A stretch of 64,000 nt of DNA from Dugong dugon (GCA_030035585.1 CM057468.1:59764145-59828144); one strand, 5' to 3'; shown: positions 46,791 through 59,219, numbered from the stretch's first letter. The notes: generated by a model not told the origin, from the sequence alone. Translations and numbers: made by a program.

Positions 46791-47700
46791 AGTCAGTATA
46801 CAATCACACATCTGGCCATTTCTCCTTCTAAGCAAAGTGAACAAGCAAGTGTACTGCTCAAAGTTCTTCCCATTGGGGAGATTTCCCTTCACTGTTGTCC
46901 TTCAGGGAGGTCCCAGAAAGGATCTATAGTGCTGCCTCTCTCCACTTACAAGTGGTGCCTTCATTGCATTTCGCAGAAAACCATCTGTAAGCCAGGCACA
47001 AGTTTTCTTCTCCTTAGTCAACTAATCCCCATGAGGCCATAGGTGCAAACTCGGAGAGGGCAGTCAGTGTAACAGGCATGGAGACCATGGTTATTTGGGC
47101 CACTTTCTTATGGAACTTACTTGTGTTTTCAGGTCCTGCTCAAGCCTGGCCTCATAAGTATCACTTCCATTTAATGAAGGAGTGCTACTATGCACATCTG
47201 ACTTTATGACTGTGTGAGTCAGACAAAACCCAGTTCATGATGGGCAGCTCAGGTTACATAGTGACTAGGTGTCCCATGGTTAAACATTCAGTCTCTACTA
47301 AGGCCCAGTAACAAGCCAAAAGCTGTTTCTCAAAAGGAGAGTAGTCTGCAGAAGATGGCAGAGCTTCACTCCAAAATCCTAAGGGTATTTGCAGTGATTC
47401 ACCAATAGGGACCTGAAAAAGGCTCCAAAGAGCATCTCTATCTGCTACTGACACTTCAAGCACCATTGGATCAGTCATATCATATGGCTCAAGAGGCAAA
47501 GAGGCTTGATCTGGAGACTGAACCTGTTGCAGAGCCTTCTCTTGTTCTGGGCCCCACTCAAAACTAGCAGCTTTTAGAGTCACTTGATAGATAGGCTGGA
47601 ATAGCACACCCAGATGAAAGATATGTTGCCTCCAAAATCCAGAAATGTCCACTAGGCATTGTTCCTCCTTTTTAGCTGTATGAAGGGCCAGATGTAACAA
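46791..47700 (-). pseudogene. ERV-L connection and RNase H, broken
   Basis: The 148-codon stretch 47700-47254 reads GFWRQHIFHLGVLFQPIYQV, ASFEWGPEQEKALQQV, LEVSVADRDALWSLFQ and LLACYWALVETECLTMGH, the connection and early RNase H region. The end of RNase H and start of integrase lie in 46782-46522 (WGRGMWIYLYEWAKAVKIF, NFNNLVDRM). Between them the frame is lost. Confidence 0.85.
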
Positions 47701-48400
47701 CTTATCCTTCCCTTTAGAAGGAATATTTCAACATGTCACACACCACTGGACTCCTAGAAATTTCACTGAGGTAGAAGGTGCTTGAATTTTTGTGGGATTA
47801 ATTTCCAATTAATTTCACCCTCTAGCACGCAAATGTTTTACCAATAAGTCCAGAGTCATTGCCACTTCTTTCTTACTAGATCCAGTCAGCATAATGTCAT
47901 CAGTGTAATAGACCAGTGTGACCTCTTGTGGAAGGGAAAGGTGATCCAGGTCCCTGCAGACTAAATTATGACATAGGGCTGGAGAATTGATATACCTCTG
48001 AGGTAGGACAGCAAAGACATATTGCTGGCCTTGCCAGCTGAAGACAAACTGCTTCTGGTGGTCCTTTGAAACAGGTATGGAGAAAAAGGCATCAGCCAGA
48101 TCAACAGCTACAAACTAGGTACCTGGAGATGTATTAATTTGCCCAAGCGATGAAACTACATCTGAAACAGCAGCTGCAATTGGAGTTACCACCTGGTTAA
48201 ATTTCAATAATCCACTGTCATTCTCCAAGATCCGTCTGTTTTTTGCACAGGCCAAACAGGCAAGTTTTATGGGGATGTAGTGAGAATCACCACCCCTGCA
48301 TCCTTGAAGTCCTTGATGGTGGCAGTAATCTCTGCAATCCCTCCAGGAATGCAATATTGCTTTTGATTTACTATTTTCCTGGGTAGGGGCAGTTCTAATG
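47701..48400 (-). pseudogene. ERV-L reverse transcriptase, broken
   Basis: The catalytic YTDD box is intact at 47907-47896 (complement), within VYYTDDIMLTG. The N-terminal part lies near 48115-48400 with LKFNQVVTPIAAAVSDVV and INTSPGT. Frame shifts break it; the stretch between them is not open in one frame. Family role: copies viral RNA into DNA. Confidence 0.85.
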
Positions 48401-48790
48401 GATTCCACTTGGCTTTTCCTACTATAACAGCCTTTACTCTACTTGTCAAGGATCCATTGTGGGAGTTCCCCCAATTGCTGAGAATATCTATTCCAATTAT
48501 GCATTCTGGAATTGGGAAAATCACTACAGGATGGGTTTGGGGACCCACTGGATTTACTGTGAGACAGACATGAACTAACACTCTATGACTAACCTAACCT
48601 CCATATCCTCCTACTCTGACTATGGGCCACAGAAACATTTTGAGTCTCCTGGAATTAGTGTCAGTTCAGAGACAGCACCCAGTAATTCCTGAAAAGTCTG
48701 ATTATTTCCTTTCCCCAAATGAATAGTCACTCTAGTAAAAGGCAGTATATCCCTTTGCGGAAGGCTGGGGGAAAGATTAACAGTAGAAGT
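48401..48790 (-). pseudogene. ERV-L protease, active site lost
   Basis: The C-terminal part is open (48581-48267): HPVVIFPIPECIIGIDILSN leads into PLELPLPRKIVNQKQY and the RT start. Upstream, the catalytic Asp-Thr-Gly box is replaced by Gly-Ala-Val (LLGAVSELTLIPGD, complement of about 48642-48685). Catalysis is therefore lost. Confidence 0.85.
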
Positions 48791-48799
48791 TTTTGGCAG

Positions 48800-50715
48800 T
48801 GGAGTGGAGTCCTTCCTCTAGGGGACCCAGCCTTCCCTCATTCAAGAGGTCGTGGGTCTATAAACTCCCTCAAGTCTGGGAATTGATTGAGGTACCATGA
48901 CTGTCTATTCTGGCGATTTGAGTTATATTCACTTGACCTAGAATTCTTTTGCGTGTACAGATCAAGTAAATATTTAGTAGATTTCCTACCTATTTCACTC
49001 CTAAGGACACCATGACTAAGTAGCCAACACCGTAAGTCCATGAGTCAGAACTTCCTGATTACTGCTTGACTCCACTGTCCATTATGATAACCACACCCTC
49101 CTTGTCTTTGTCGATTGAGTGCCACCACTTGGCCCCTACTACCACAGGGCCCAATCAGCCCTTGTAGTTAGGTGTCTTAGTCATCTAGTGCTGCTATAAA
49201 AGAAATACCACAAGTGGATGGCTTTAATGAAGAGAAGTTTATTTCCTCGTAGTCAAAGTAGGCTAAAAGTCCAAATTCAAGGTGTCAGCTCCAGGGGAAG
49301 GCTTTCTCTCTCTCGGCCTTCTCATCAGTGTTCCCCTGGACTAGGAGATTCTCGGCGCAGGGACCCCAGTCCAAAGGACGCCGCTCTGCTCCTGGCACTG
49401 CTTTCTTGATGGTATGAGGTCCCCCTGTCTCACTGCTCACTTCTGTCTTTTATATCTCAGGAGATTGCCTCAGGACAAAATCCAGTTTTGTAGATGAGGT
49501 CCTGCCTTACTAACACAACTTCCACCCATCCTCCCTCATTAACATCATAGAGACAGGTTTAAAACATACAGGAAAATCACACAGTACCAGGAATCATGGC
49601 CCAGCCAAACTGATATACACATTTTTTGGGGGGACATAATTCAAGCCATGACATTAAGTGTCTTAATTCAGTTAGGGCAATTCCCACTGTCAAATCTGAC
49701 TTACATAAAATAGCTATCACAGCAATCTTCAAGGATGCTGGGGCTCCCTTCACAAATCTGTCCCTCACCATTGTGGTAAAAGGTGTGTCCTCTGGGAACT
49801 CTCTGTGTGGGTCTGTGGGTCTAACCTGGTAAATCCACCCTAATATGCCAATTTTCCTAAGCCTTTAAATACTTTCTTCTACAGTATACCCAGGCAGGTC
49901 CGGTACTTCAACTTGATTTAGTGTAGGCACCATGTAATCCACACTTCAGCAATTCAACCAAATAAACTATTATTTTCCTTTCCTAACTTCCCAAGCTGAA
50001 ACACTGAATGAAGAATCTGTGCTTAGTGGGCCCATATCAATAAACTCTGACTGATCCATCTTTATGTTCTTTGCACCATTATCCCACACCCTTAATAGCC
50101 ATTCCCACAAGTATTCCCTAGGTTTCTGTTTGTACATATAGAAAAGTCAAGCAGTTCTTTTGGAGTGTAGCATACCTCCTCCTGGATCACACTTTTTACT
50201 TCACCTTTTAGGACTCTCTGGGACTTTACTCTGGTTATAGGTCTAGGAGCAAAAATGGGTGATGGAGTGGGTATTGGGAACATTCAGCAATGTCTTCTAA
50301 GGCATCTACCTCAGGCAATGACCTAGGCAATGCCTCAAGTGTCACCGCAGGCAATATCCCAGACGAAGACTCTTCAGGCACAGCTAGGTTTGTCTCATCA
50401 GATGACAGTGGAAGTGATAATGTTTTTACAGGGAGGGGAGAATGGCTTAGCAGATAAAGATGGAGTGATCTCTTCAGAGGGGAATAAGGGGGCTAGTTCT
50501 GTTGGCAAGAGTAATTCAACAGAATTTAGGGGCTCAGTTTCCACAGCTTTTGATTATCTGTCCATATGTCCCCATCCCAAGTTTCAGGATTCCATTTCTT
50601 CCCAATCAATGCCCTCACTTTAACTTCAAGACACCATTCAAGGCTGGGAATTCAACTGGCCTTGTAATTCAGCCACGCTTATGATAAGACTCTGGGTTTG
50701 GCTTTCTTCAATATC
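48800..50715 (-). pseudogene. ERV-L gag, broken and interrupted
   Basis: Recognised pieces from N to C: LIGKEWDPETW-like region near 50600, CYTPKELLDFS near 50180, FVKGAPASLKIAVIAILCK near 49750, then past the inserted LTR SHGVLRSEIGRKSTKYLLDL near 48990. This is the order in ERV-L gag. Many stops occur. Confidence 0.8.
49173..49653 (-). mobile_element. MaLR-type solo LTR inside ERV-L gag
   Basis: Starts TGTCTTAGTCATCTAGTGC and ends AATTCAAGCCATGACA, same family as 43752 and 5316. Flanks TTAGG (49168-49172) and TTAAG (49654-49658) are a 5-bp duplication with one change. Gag sequence continues on both sides. Confidence 0.9.
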
Positions 50716-51257
50716 AGTTCAGTTATTAAAAAGAAATAAAGCTTTCTTTCAAGACACAAGTGAAAACTTTGCACATTACATAAAATAATCTATGATTTAG
50801 AAATATTGATTTTCTTCCAGTCTTTACTTTGATGGAATACTTTTATTCACACTCCTCACATTAACCTTTAGCGTCAGTGCGTTTGTCCATATTCAAGTCA
50901 TTATTTGAGTCATCCAAGGCAGTTTTGAAAAGTACATCATCCTTACCTTCTAAAGCAAGGTGAGAAGTCTCTGGGTCAGAGAGCTTCAAAGGACAGAAGC
51001 AGCTGGGGATATTATCTTATCTAGAGCTTCCAGATATTATGTGCAGTTTTGTGGGGTATGTAAAGCAGATAGGCTCTAAATGGCTAAAAATCTGCTTATT
51101 GGGCGATTTTTAAAACAACTGAATGTGCACAAATTTGAATTTGGTGCTGTCGCGGTTTTCTGGGCTGACAGGCCTCAGCTTGCTATGAAGAAGTAAACAA
51201 CTTTGGGCCAATTTACTGAGACCATCTTTAGCTTGTGTACGTAAAGGTATATAACAC
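50716..51257. other. Non-coding DNA, nothing recognised
   Basis: No trace of the missing 5' LTR of the ERV-L could be found here. Confidence 0.45.
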
Positions 51258-51425
51258 GTCTGTATGTGTTTCAGAGTAGAACTGTGCTCCATAGGGTTTT
51301 CAATCACTGATTTTTCAGAAGCAGATCTTCACGCCTTTCTTCTGAGATGCCTCTGGGTGGACTCAAACCTTCAACCATTAGATTAGCACCTGGGTGCTTA
51401 ACCACTTGTACCACACAGGGACTCC
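51258..51425 (-). mobile_element. AfroSINE, long type, 3' truncated
   Basis: Complement motifs CAGAGTAGAACTGTGCTCCA, GATGCCTCTGGGTGGACTC and TTAACCACTTGTACCACACA; the 3' end of the SINE is missing. Confidence 0.92.
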
Positions 51426-51489
51426 ATGTAACAGGTGCCCAGAACCAGGTAGGGAAATTGGGAATTACTTGCTGGAGTTGTTGAAGGAG

Positions 51490-51690
51490 GAGCATTAAAA
51501 ATGACTAGGGATTCACCAGGGAAGAGAATGTGGGCAATGATAGAAGGAGAGAGCAGAGCCAAGAGAAAAGCAAAGGTCCAGAAATGAGAGAGTGTGAACT
51601 GGCTAGGAAATTATGAGCAGTTCAATATGGCTCGAGCATAGACTACATGACTCTACTTGGGAGGAATTAGGAAAATGAGGCTGGGAAAGT
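51490..51690 (-). mobile_element. Probable L2 LINE fragment
   Basis: AAAGCAAAGGTCCAGAAATG, GAGCAGTTCAATATGGCTCG and AAAATGAGGCTGGGAAAGT follow the complement of an L2 segment. Confidence 0.5.
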
Positions 51691-52985
51691 AAAAAAAAAA
51701 AAAAAAGTACATCATTCTCAAAATCTTTCAAAGACTCCTTTACAACATCCAATAATAATTTCACATCTAATACTTTTAATTCTGAGATCATTTTCTAGGA
51801 AAAATTTTAAAATTGTTGTTAAGTTTATTTTCATCTTTTTTTAAGTTCAATTTATAAAGTCAATATAAAAAGTTCTGTAAGCAATAAAAACTGTTATTGA
51901 TTGTGGTTGTTCAAATGATGTCTCTTTCCAAATACTGACTTGTGGTTCAAAATAAAAAGATTGAGAGTGATCATATGAGATTATGCAAGGACTCAAAGAT
52001 TCAAAATGTGATTTCTTGTCACATAAAACCTGAAGCTAGCATAAAACCTGAAATGTTTTAATAACGGGTGAATGATTGTTTGTAAATAACATATACATTT
52101 AAAATAAAATGATGAGGGCCAATGGGAAGAGTTGAACCAGAAGAAAATATCTGCAACAAAAATTTTTAAAACCCTACCCAGTTGTCATTTATTTCAAACA
52201 AAAGTCAATACAACCAAAGGTTATCAAACACAACAATGTGTATCCTTTAGTGTCTATTGATCCCTGTTTTAAAATATATACAATAATGTATTTCAAGGTA
52301 TTAAAATATGCATTTTCACTATAGAAATCAAATTATTAAAACTGAGTTGATGATTTTAACCTACTATTAAACAGTAGTAGAATACGTATGGTTTATATGG
52401 ACATTATCTCTAAGAGAAACCAGTAAAATTTGTGTTTAAGAAATACAGAAAGTGTTTTTCATTTTATTTTAGTTAAAAATTCCTGCTCAATATTGATATA
52501 TTTTGACTAAAAGTGTCATTTGTTTTTAATGGTGCATGGTTAGTATTGTTTGAAGGTTACATAATTTCCAAAATCTATGGTGTTTAAAAAATAACAATCA
52601 TGAACTTTTGTGATAAACACATGTTCCTAAAACTCTATGTCACTTCAGTCTAATTTGAGTTTTATAGCTCATTCTATGACTGTTCATACATTTCATGCCT
52701 AAAATATGGAAAAATTGTCTTCCATGAAGAATATTTCAAATATTTTATGTGTACATGCATACACACATGCATGCACACACTTTCAAAGGTGGGGTCTTAA
52801 AAATGACGTTTTAAACTAGGTAGTTAAGTTAACTACACCTGTGAAAATAGTAAGTTAATGCCTGTGAGTATGTATATAATACATTAGGAAAGAATCAACC
52901 ATTTTAATTGTTATTTAGATGATTCACTGTAACTTATAAAGGTAATAAGTAAAGGAGAAGTAAAATTTAATTATTGATTAATAAG
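51691..52985. other. AT-rich DNA, nothing recognised
   Basis: A16 run near 51690; otherwise no feature. Confidence 0.45.
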
Positions 52986-52989
52986 GCCC

Positions 52990-53150
52990 TTTCTCTACTT
53001 AATCTCTTTTAATCCTTACTATAATTAGGCTATTTTTAGGAAAGAAACTGAGGCAGAGAGTGGTTAAGTTATCTTCCAAGGTCACTGGATAGTCAATAGT
53101 GGAGAATAAATTCAATCCTTGGTTTGATTCTACAACCCAGGTAGAGCTTG
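52990..53150 (-). mobile_element. MIR SINE
   Basis: AAAGAAACTGAGGCAGAGAG and TTATCTTCCAAGGTCACTGG are MIR-complement motifs in order. Confidence 0.8.
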
Positions 53151-55005
53151 TACTTAAATGTCACACCTGTTCAAGTTTTCCACGAAGAATTATTGTCAAA
53201 CAGCAACATATTAAGGTTAATGTTAAAAAAATTAAGCAAGTAGTGCATATCTATATTCTTACATCTCCTTTGGAAAGGCTGGACTGATGGCAAATTTTAT
53301 AGTGTAAATTTATTGCACTCAACCTTAGACCTAAGCCATATCTGACCTATTAAAAGTGAGATATATAGCCTATTTTAGAGCCAAATATTCCCATCACTAT
53401 GTCAAGGTATATTTCAAAAGGACTCCTATTACTGCAGCTGCAATGTGTCATATATAATAAAAGTTCTGAATGGGAACAAAAGAAGTCAAGATAAAAAGAG
53501 AGACACGTTATCTACATTTATCAGATAAAAAATATAAGATGATGTTTTTTTCTCCATCCAACATGCATCTTTATACCTATGGAGTCTTGAACCTCTTCTC
53601 CTCCTCATAACTACAAACTTTGTTATTGCAAATCTTTCAGTTTCATTATTACTTTATAGTAAAAAAGATATGTGTATAACCAATAGACATCATGGATCAA
53701 ACTCTATAATACTGTAAAGGATAATTATTTTATGTGAAAATGTTGATTTATATATGGTTTCTTTTGACATGAATTTAAAAAGTTCTGGTGATATTCAAGT
53801 AGATGATGGAACTTGGAGATAATGGAATAATTCATAGCCAATGGAAAATACTTGCTATTCACTTGCTTTAAGTATAAATCATAATAGCACCTCAGCAATA
53901 TGTATTTGCAAGGATACTTTCAGGTACAGTTACTTTTAGTTAACCTTGGTTATATGTAATAAAAAGAACAGATTTTTTCAAAAGCTAATAGGACAAAAAT
54001 ATTAACATTTCACACATGCATTTTGATATGAATTAGGGCAGTCCACTTTTCTCGATACTCAGGTTACTTCTTTCAAGATGTAAGTGCATACTAACTGGGG
54101 CCACTTAGAAATTCAGGGTCAAATTATTAACAGCCAAATTAACTGTGTAACTGAACCAAATATAAAACACAAAAATTTTCCTTTATTTTTTCTCCAAGTG
54201 GAAAATACACGTTAAAAGTTAATATTTTGTTAAGAAAATGTGCATGCAGTAGTAGCAATGGAGTAGAACACACTCCATTTGAGACATTCGTGTCAACAGT
54301 AATTAACTGATATATTACAAGTGCTTCAAGAACTACATTTTTCTTATTCCCAGATATAATCCCTTAATTTATGCAGATAATGTAGTCAACTCTTGTGTGG
54401 TTATATACGTAAGCCCTTATACATGAGCTTGGCTATTGTGGAAATATTAAGTGATATAAGTTCTTTTGGGGCCATAGTTACATTAGAGATCTCAGCAAAG
54501 GCAAGCACCCAAGGAGGAGTGATATTGCTTTGACTGCCAATTATAGGATGGATGAGACTCTGGTTGGGATTTGGCGGGGGCAGTCATGATGACTAATGAA
54601 CAATCAGATTACTAAACTGTTTGTTTTTCCTTCAGTACATTTGGGCTACAGAGTGGAATCTTAGAACAGTTTTTCTCATTGAAATAGAGCCGGCCTGCTT
54701 TTCTTTATATATATTCTACTTCAATAAAGAGATTTTAAAAATATAGACTTGTGCTACAATTTTAAAGGGGTATACATCTAAATATTTGTGAATTCCTATG
54801 TTTAAAAATATCATTTATATTTGTGGTTTATCTCTCCTCAGCTAAAATATCAAAAAATGTAATGGAGACCTTCAGAGTCTTATGAGTTTAAAATGATCAT
54901 AATGAAATAATATGTAAAATCAATACTGCTTTGAAAAGTAGTATTAGGTTTGTTAGAGATGTGAATTTTAAATTTTGCACAGTCCGATGACAGATTACTA
55001 CACTA
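53151..55005. other. AT-rich DNA, nothing recognised
   Basis: A 62-codon frame at 53099-53287 overlaps the MIR edge and is not convincing. Confidence 0.45.
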
Positions 55006-55009
55006 GGAC

Positions 55010-55125
55010 TTTGTCGACCATTCACAAGTAGCCAGTTGCCTCTGATTCCTCCTCTGTAAATTAAGAGGTTTGAATCAGATGAGTTCTAGACCCCTTCCAA
55101 CTCTAAGATTTACTTCTAATTTTAC
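55010..55125 (+). mobile_element. MIR/L3-like fragment
   Basis: CCTCCTCTGTAAATTAAGAG, then TCTAGACCCCTTCCAACTC, fit the family pattern of tcatctgtaaaat and ctaaggtcccttccagctc. Confidence 0.55.
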
Positions 55126-57010
55126 ATTTCAATGACCCACAGTTTCAGCCCTGATGATGCCAATGGTATTTTGAAGTTAAAAGTACCCATGGCAGTATCT
55201 GAGTTATATGCTATATGGAGAGATAGGAGGAGGGAGAGATTCTCTACTGCAAATACATGTTAAACTATATTTTTTCTTCAATATATTTAGTATCAAGTAA
55301 GGAAAAAAGACTGCTTTGATTATGTGTTAGAAATTTGTGTGGATTTATTTTTGCATTGGGAGTTAAAGAAAATGTATTTCCTAAAATAATATCAACTGGG
55401 AAAAAAGGTAACAGGAGACCTGTTCTGTACAGTGTGCGAAATTCCCAAGACATTGAAACTCTGTAAACTTCTCCTTGCTTTATGCTTTAAGCAGCTCATG
55501 CCACTTAGACAATAGGTGTTATGTGATACTCTGAACTTTACCTTGTCATACCCTAATATGAGAACACCTTCTACTGCTGAGAACCTCACTAAAGATTAAG
55601 CCTTGTCATTGGGGGGGAAAAAAAAAAAAAATTTCCTCACTCTCTCTCTACTTCCCACATGGGAGAAGACTCAGTTTCATATTTAACATAACTCAAACCA
55701 TTAAGGACCATATTTGTTCAACACAACACCTTAGTTTATAACCCTTACATTACCAAGTAGCTAGTGTAAACTCTCAGCCTTAGGTGTAATGGATTCCATA
55801 TGCTTCACCTTACTGCATAGGCAAGACAATTGAATCTTTCACGTGAGTTGGTTTAGAGCAGTTCCAAACTGGAGATAGCACAATAATATAGTTTTGGAGT
55901 AATGGATGTTACTGGACTGTAAATCTCATTAGAAAGAGGAACAATAGTTTCTAAGACAAAGATATAGCAAAGAGAATTAATAAATTTAATATGACTATGT
56001 CTATATTTAATAGAGCCACGTGAAAGTTCGCTCAAACCATGAAGGTTTTTTTCTACACTGTAAGATGTATTTTAATGTTTAGAAATAGCATCATTGCCAT
56101 TTTCCTGCTTATAAAAGTGATATATGTTCATTATACAAAATTATAAAACTATTTTGAAACACTTAGAAAATATCCACTAATCCCACCAGAGATGACACTA
56201 ATAAATCAAACTGTTGCCTTTTTCAGTGTATAGTATCTTTTGACATATCAAAAGGTTTTATATATATATATACACACACACACATAAATATACAATTAAA
56301 TATATATATACACAGACAGAGAGAGAGGAAGGTGTCCAATGTACATAAAAGTTGCATTATGTGGGTGTATTTGAATCACCTTTGTTTTGTAACCTGCTTT
56401 TTTCTTAGCATCATATCATTACTAATTTCCGACATTCTTGCATATTTTTATAATAAGATGTTAATAGTTGCAGTCTAAATTATAATAACAATGCAATGTA
56501 ATGATTTATCTAGTGTTTTATATATTTTCAATACAGTAAATAACACGACCGTGACACTATCATACAATAATAAGATGCCAGGAAGACTCATGGAACATAT
56601 AATTTAGTGGTGTAACGACATATGAGTAAACAAACTAGAAGCAAATTTGAAATTTGCTAAAGCCTGGCATGACATATACATTTACTGTTCACCAAACAGA
56701 CTATTTTTCTGCCCTCTTGCACGTGTACAGAACCTGGCGAGGCCCAAAAGCTGTGAGCCTGAGTGATATGCATCACCTCTGACTCATGTAAGACCAGGTG
56801 CATGACCCTCTGTCTCTCTTTTCTCCTGCTATCGTGTCTTGGAAGCACATGCTGAGACGACCGATTCACAGGCTCGATTGCTACTGGGGAAAGCCAACCA
56901 TCTTGCATCACAATTTGCAGGAATAACAACTGAACTTTTGCTAAGGTAATAAGATGTAGAGGTTAACTCATTATGACAGCTTTATCTAGCCATTCCTGAA
57001 TAATTCATCT
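55126..57010. other. AT-rich DNA with simple repeats
   Basis: TA/CA and GA simple runs at 56255-56325 and a G9A13 junction near 55611. The 90-codon minus-strand frame 56657-56929 has no known domain. Confidence 0.45.
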
Positions 57011-57014
57011 GGTT

Positions 57015-57365
57015 TTTCTTGAACATTTTAGTGTGTCTTATGTGAAATGTTACACAGTCCGTTAGTTTCCCATTCAACAATTCATACACAAATTGTTCCG
57101 TGACATTGGTTGCTATCCCTGCAATGTATCAGCACTCTCCCTGTTTCTACCCTGCCTTCCTCGCTTCCATCCCTCCAGTTTCCCTTTCCCTCCTTGCCTT
57201 CTCATCTGTGCTTTTGGGCAAATGTGGCCAGTTTGGTCTCCTATAGTTGATTGTTCTAAGGAAAACTTTCCTCATGGGTGTTATTGTTTATTTTATAGGC
57301 CAATCTATTTATTGACTGAAAAGTGACTTCTGGGAGTGGGCTTCAGTTCTAGGTTAAAAGGGTGT
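57015..57365 (-). mobile_element. L1 3' tail, 5' truncated
   Basis: It aligns over its whole length with 2541-2895 (landmarks CCATTCAACAATT, TTTTGGGCAAAT, GGGTGTTA and TTCTGGGAGTG/TCTGGGAGTG). This is a truncated copy of the same L1 family. Confidence 0.85.
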
Positions 57366-57700
57366 GCCTTTTCTTCCTTGGTAAAGGCCTTTGCCAAAAG
57401 AACTCTTTCAAGTATATCAACAGTTAATTAATGATGCTGCTCCTCATTCACAGAGCAATAGCCAAATGTCTCTAAGTATGATGTTTTGCTGCTCCAGGAA
57501 TTTCCTGTTGTTTCCTTGAAATCTTGGTCTTGAAGTTTCCAGGTGTGATACCACATTGTGAAGCTCCTAATCATGGAGTCAAGAGATCAGCTTACAAAGA
57601 GATTTCAGGTCCTATATCATTTTGACAGATATATATGTGATTTGATACCCACTTTGAGGGGGGAATAAAAGAGAGAAGAAGTTAAATGACATCCTTTAGA
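57366..57700. other. Non-coding DNA, nothing recognised
   Basis: No supported feature. Confidence 0.4.
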
Positions 57701-57703
57701 TCA

Positions 57704-57992
57704 GCACTGTGCAAGGGAGATATAATGTGAGCCACATATGTAATTGTAAATTTTCCAGCAGCTACATTAAAAAACAAGGAAAATGAAACCAGTGAAATTA
57801 TATACTTTATTTAACCCAGTGTATCCAAAAATTATAATTTTAACATGTAATCAACATAAAGTTTATTAATTTCACGTGAAGTCTTTGCAATCTGGTGTGC
57901 ATTTTATACTTAAAGCACATTTTAATTTAGACTAGCCACATTTCAAGTGCTCAATAACCACAGCAGGTTGTATTCTATAGTACTGCTCTAGA
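57704..57992. mobile_element. hAT-like non-autonomous DNA transposon
   Basis: ATAATGTGAGCCACATATGT, TTTATTTAACCCAGTGTATC and CTAGCCACATTTCAAGTGCT are motifs of an old mammalian DNA element with CAGCACTGT-like ends; here CAGCACTGTGCAAG and AGTACTGCTCTAG. The family name is not certain. Confidence 0.6.
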
Positions 57993-58002
57993 AGTAACTT
58001 AA

Positions 58003-58145
58003 ATTTATTCAACACTTACTGAACATATGTGAGGCATTACATTCATCCAACATTATCAATTTATTCTTCATAATATTCCTTTGAGTTAGCAATGAATGTA
58101 ATTATAGAGTTAGAACATGACAAAGCTAAGATTCAAACCTGTCCT
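58003..58145 (-). mobile_element. MIR SINE, diverged
   Basis: CAACACTTACTGAACATATG and ACAAAGCTAAGATTCAAACC keep MIR-complement order; the middle is degraded. Confidence 0.6.
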
Positions 58146-58675
58146 CCCTCCTGCCTCTTTCTCTAGTGGACTTTATCCTACCCCACACTGACTCTTTCCG
58201 CATCATATTAGGCCACAGTGTCAATGTGATAGCACTGATTTTACTGAAGGCCAGGCCCAATCCATCTCTTCCCAAAACCAAGGAAAATCATCAAATTTCT
58301 CCGAAGTTATGTTGTTTTTATCATTATTTTCCAAAAAAAGAAACTTTGTTAATAGTCCATCTCATCATTCACTGAATAGACGCATTTATTAAAGAATCTT
58401 ATTATTTAACAAAGTATCTGTGCCTTTTTTATATACCGTGTCCTTGTCAAAATGTATATAACACATGAGAACAATAGACAATGACAACAGAATGTTATGA
58501 GCACTATGACAAAGATTATATGTATGTGTGTGTGTTTATAGGACATGATGTTTGGTAGAGAGTCAGCAAAAATGAGAGAAACCCTCAGTGAGATGGATTG
58601 ACACAACAGCCAAAACAATGGACTCAAACATACCAATGATTGCAGGGCCAGGCAATGTTTCATTCTGTTATACAT
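58146..58675. other. Non-coding DNA, nothing recognised
   Basis: Frames at 58166-58375 and 58406-58717 lack known domains. Confidence 0.4.
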
Positions 58676-58677
58676 AA

Positions 58678-58716
58678 GGTCACTATGATTTGGAGACAAC
58701 TCAATGGCAACTAACA
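58678..58716 (+). mobile_element. AfroSINE 3' fragment
   Basis: GGTCACTATGATTTGGAGAC then AACTCAATGGCAACTAAC. Confidence 0.8.
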
Positions 58717-58785
58717 AGAGGTATTTATATGTATTATGTATATAATACGAATATAAGATTATGTAAGATATATGTATAGTTTAAT

Positions 58786-58922
58786 ACCGGTTGCTGTCGA
58801 GTCGATTCCAACTCATAGTGACCCTGTATGACATAGTAGAACTGCCCCATAGGGTTTCCAAGGAGCAGCTGGTGAATTCGAACTGCTGATCTTCTGGTTA
58901 GCCGTAGCTCTTAACCACTGCA
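58786..58922 (-). mobile_element. AfroSINE, short type
   Basis: GTCGAGTCGATTCCAACTCA, CCATAGGGTTTCCAAGGAGC and AGCTCTTAACCACTGCAAC. Confidence 0.95.
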
Positions 58923-59215
58923 ACATATGTATTATACAAATATAAGTTCATATGTATGTGTGTGTATATGCTGAAGCAATAAACAGGAATGACAACTAGC
59001 TCATATCAGGTGATAATAGTTTGAGAGTGTGCGTTGTAACTGAATTTGAAAGTGTTTAGTAAGATATAGCCAAGTGAAGATGGTTGGAAAGGCTGTTGAA
59101 ACAGCACATACAAAATTACAGTAGTAAAATAGAGTATTGCAGGTTGGAGGAACTGCAAACAAGTTATTGCTTGTTAATAAAATAAATGTCAGTAAATGTA
59201 GAATTTGAAGGACAG
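58923..59215. other. Non-coding DNA, nothing recognised
   Basis: No supported feature. Confidence 0.4.
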
Positions 59216-59219
59216 CAAG

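Larger units (their letters stand above)
44524..50715 (-). mobile_element. ERV-L provirus, 5' truncated, antisense
   Basis: On the minus strand the order is gag, protease, reverse transcriptase, RNase H, integrase, dUTPase and a 3' LTR; no envelope gene is seen. A dUTPase downstream of integrase and the absence of env are hallmarks of ERV-L. The 5' LTR and primer-binding site are missing: sequence similarity stops at about 50715 in plain AT-rich DNA. A MaLR-type LTR (49173-49653) interrupts gag. All genes have stops and frame shifts, and key protease and integrase residues are changed, so the provirus is dead. Confidence 0.92.

Noticed and set aside
43752-49653. A single MaLR provirus bounded by the two like-oriented LTRs
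   Set aside because: Each LTR has its own target duplication and the DNA between is ERV-L, an AfroSINE and an ERV-L LTR.
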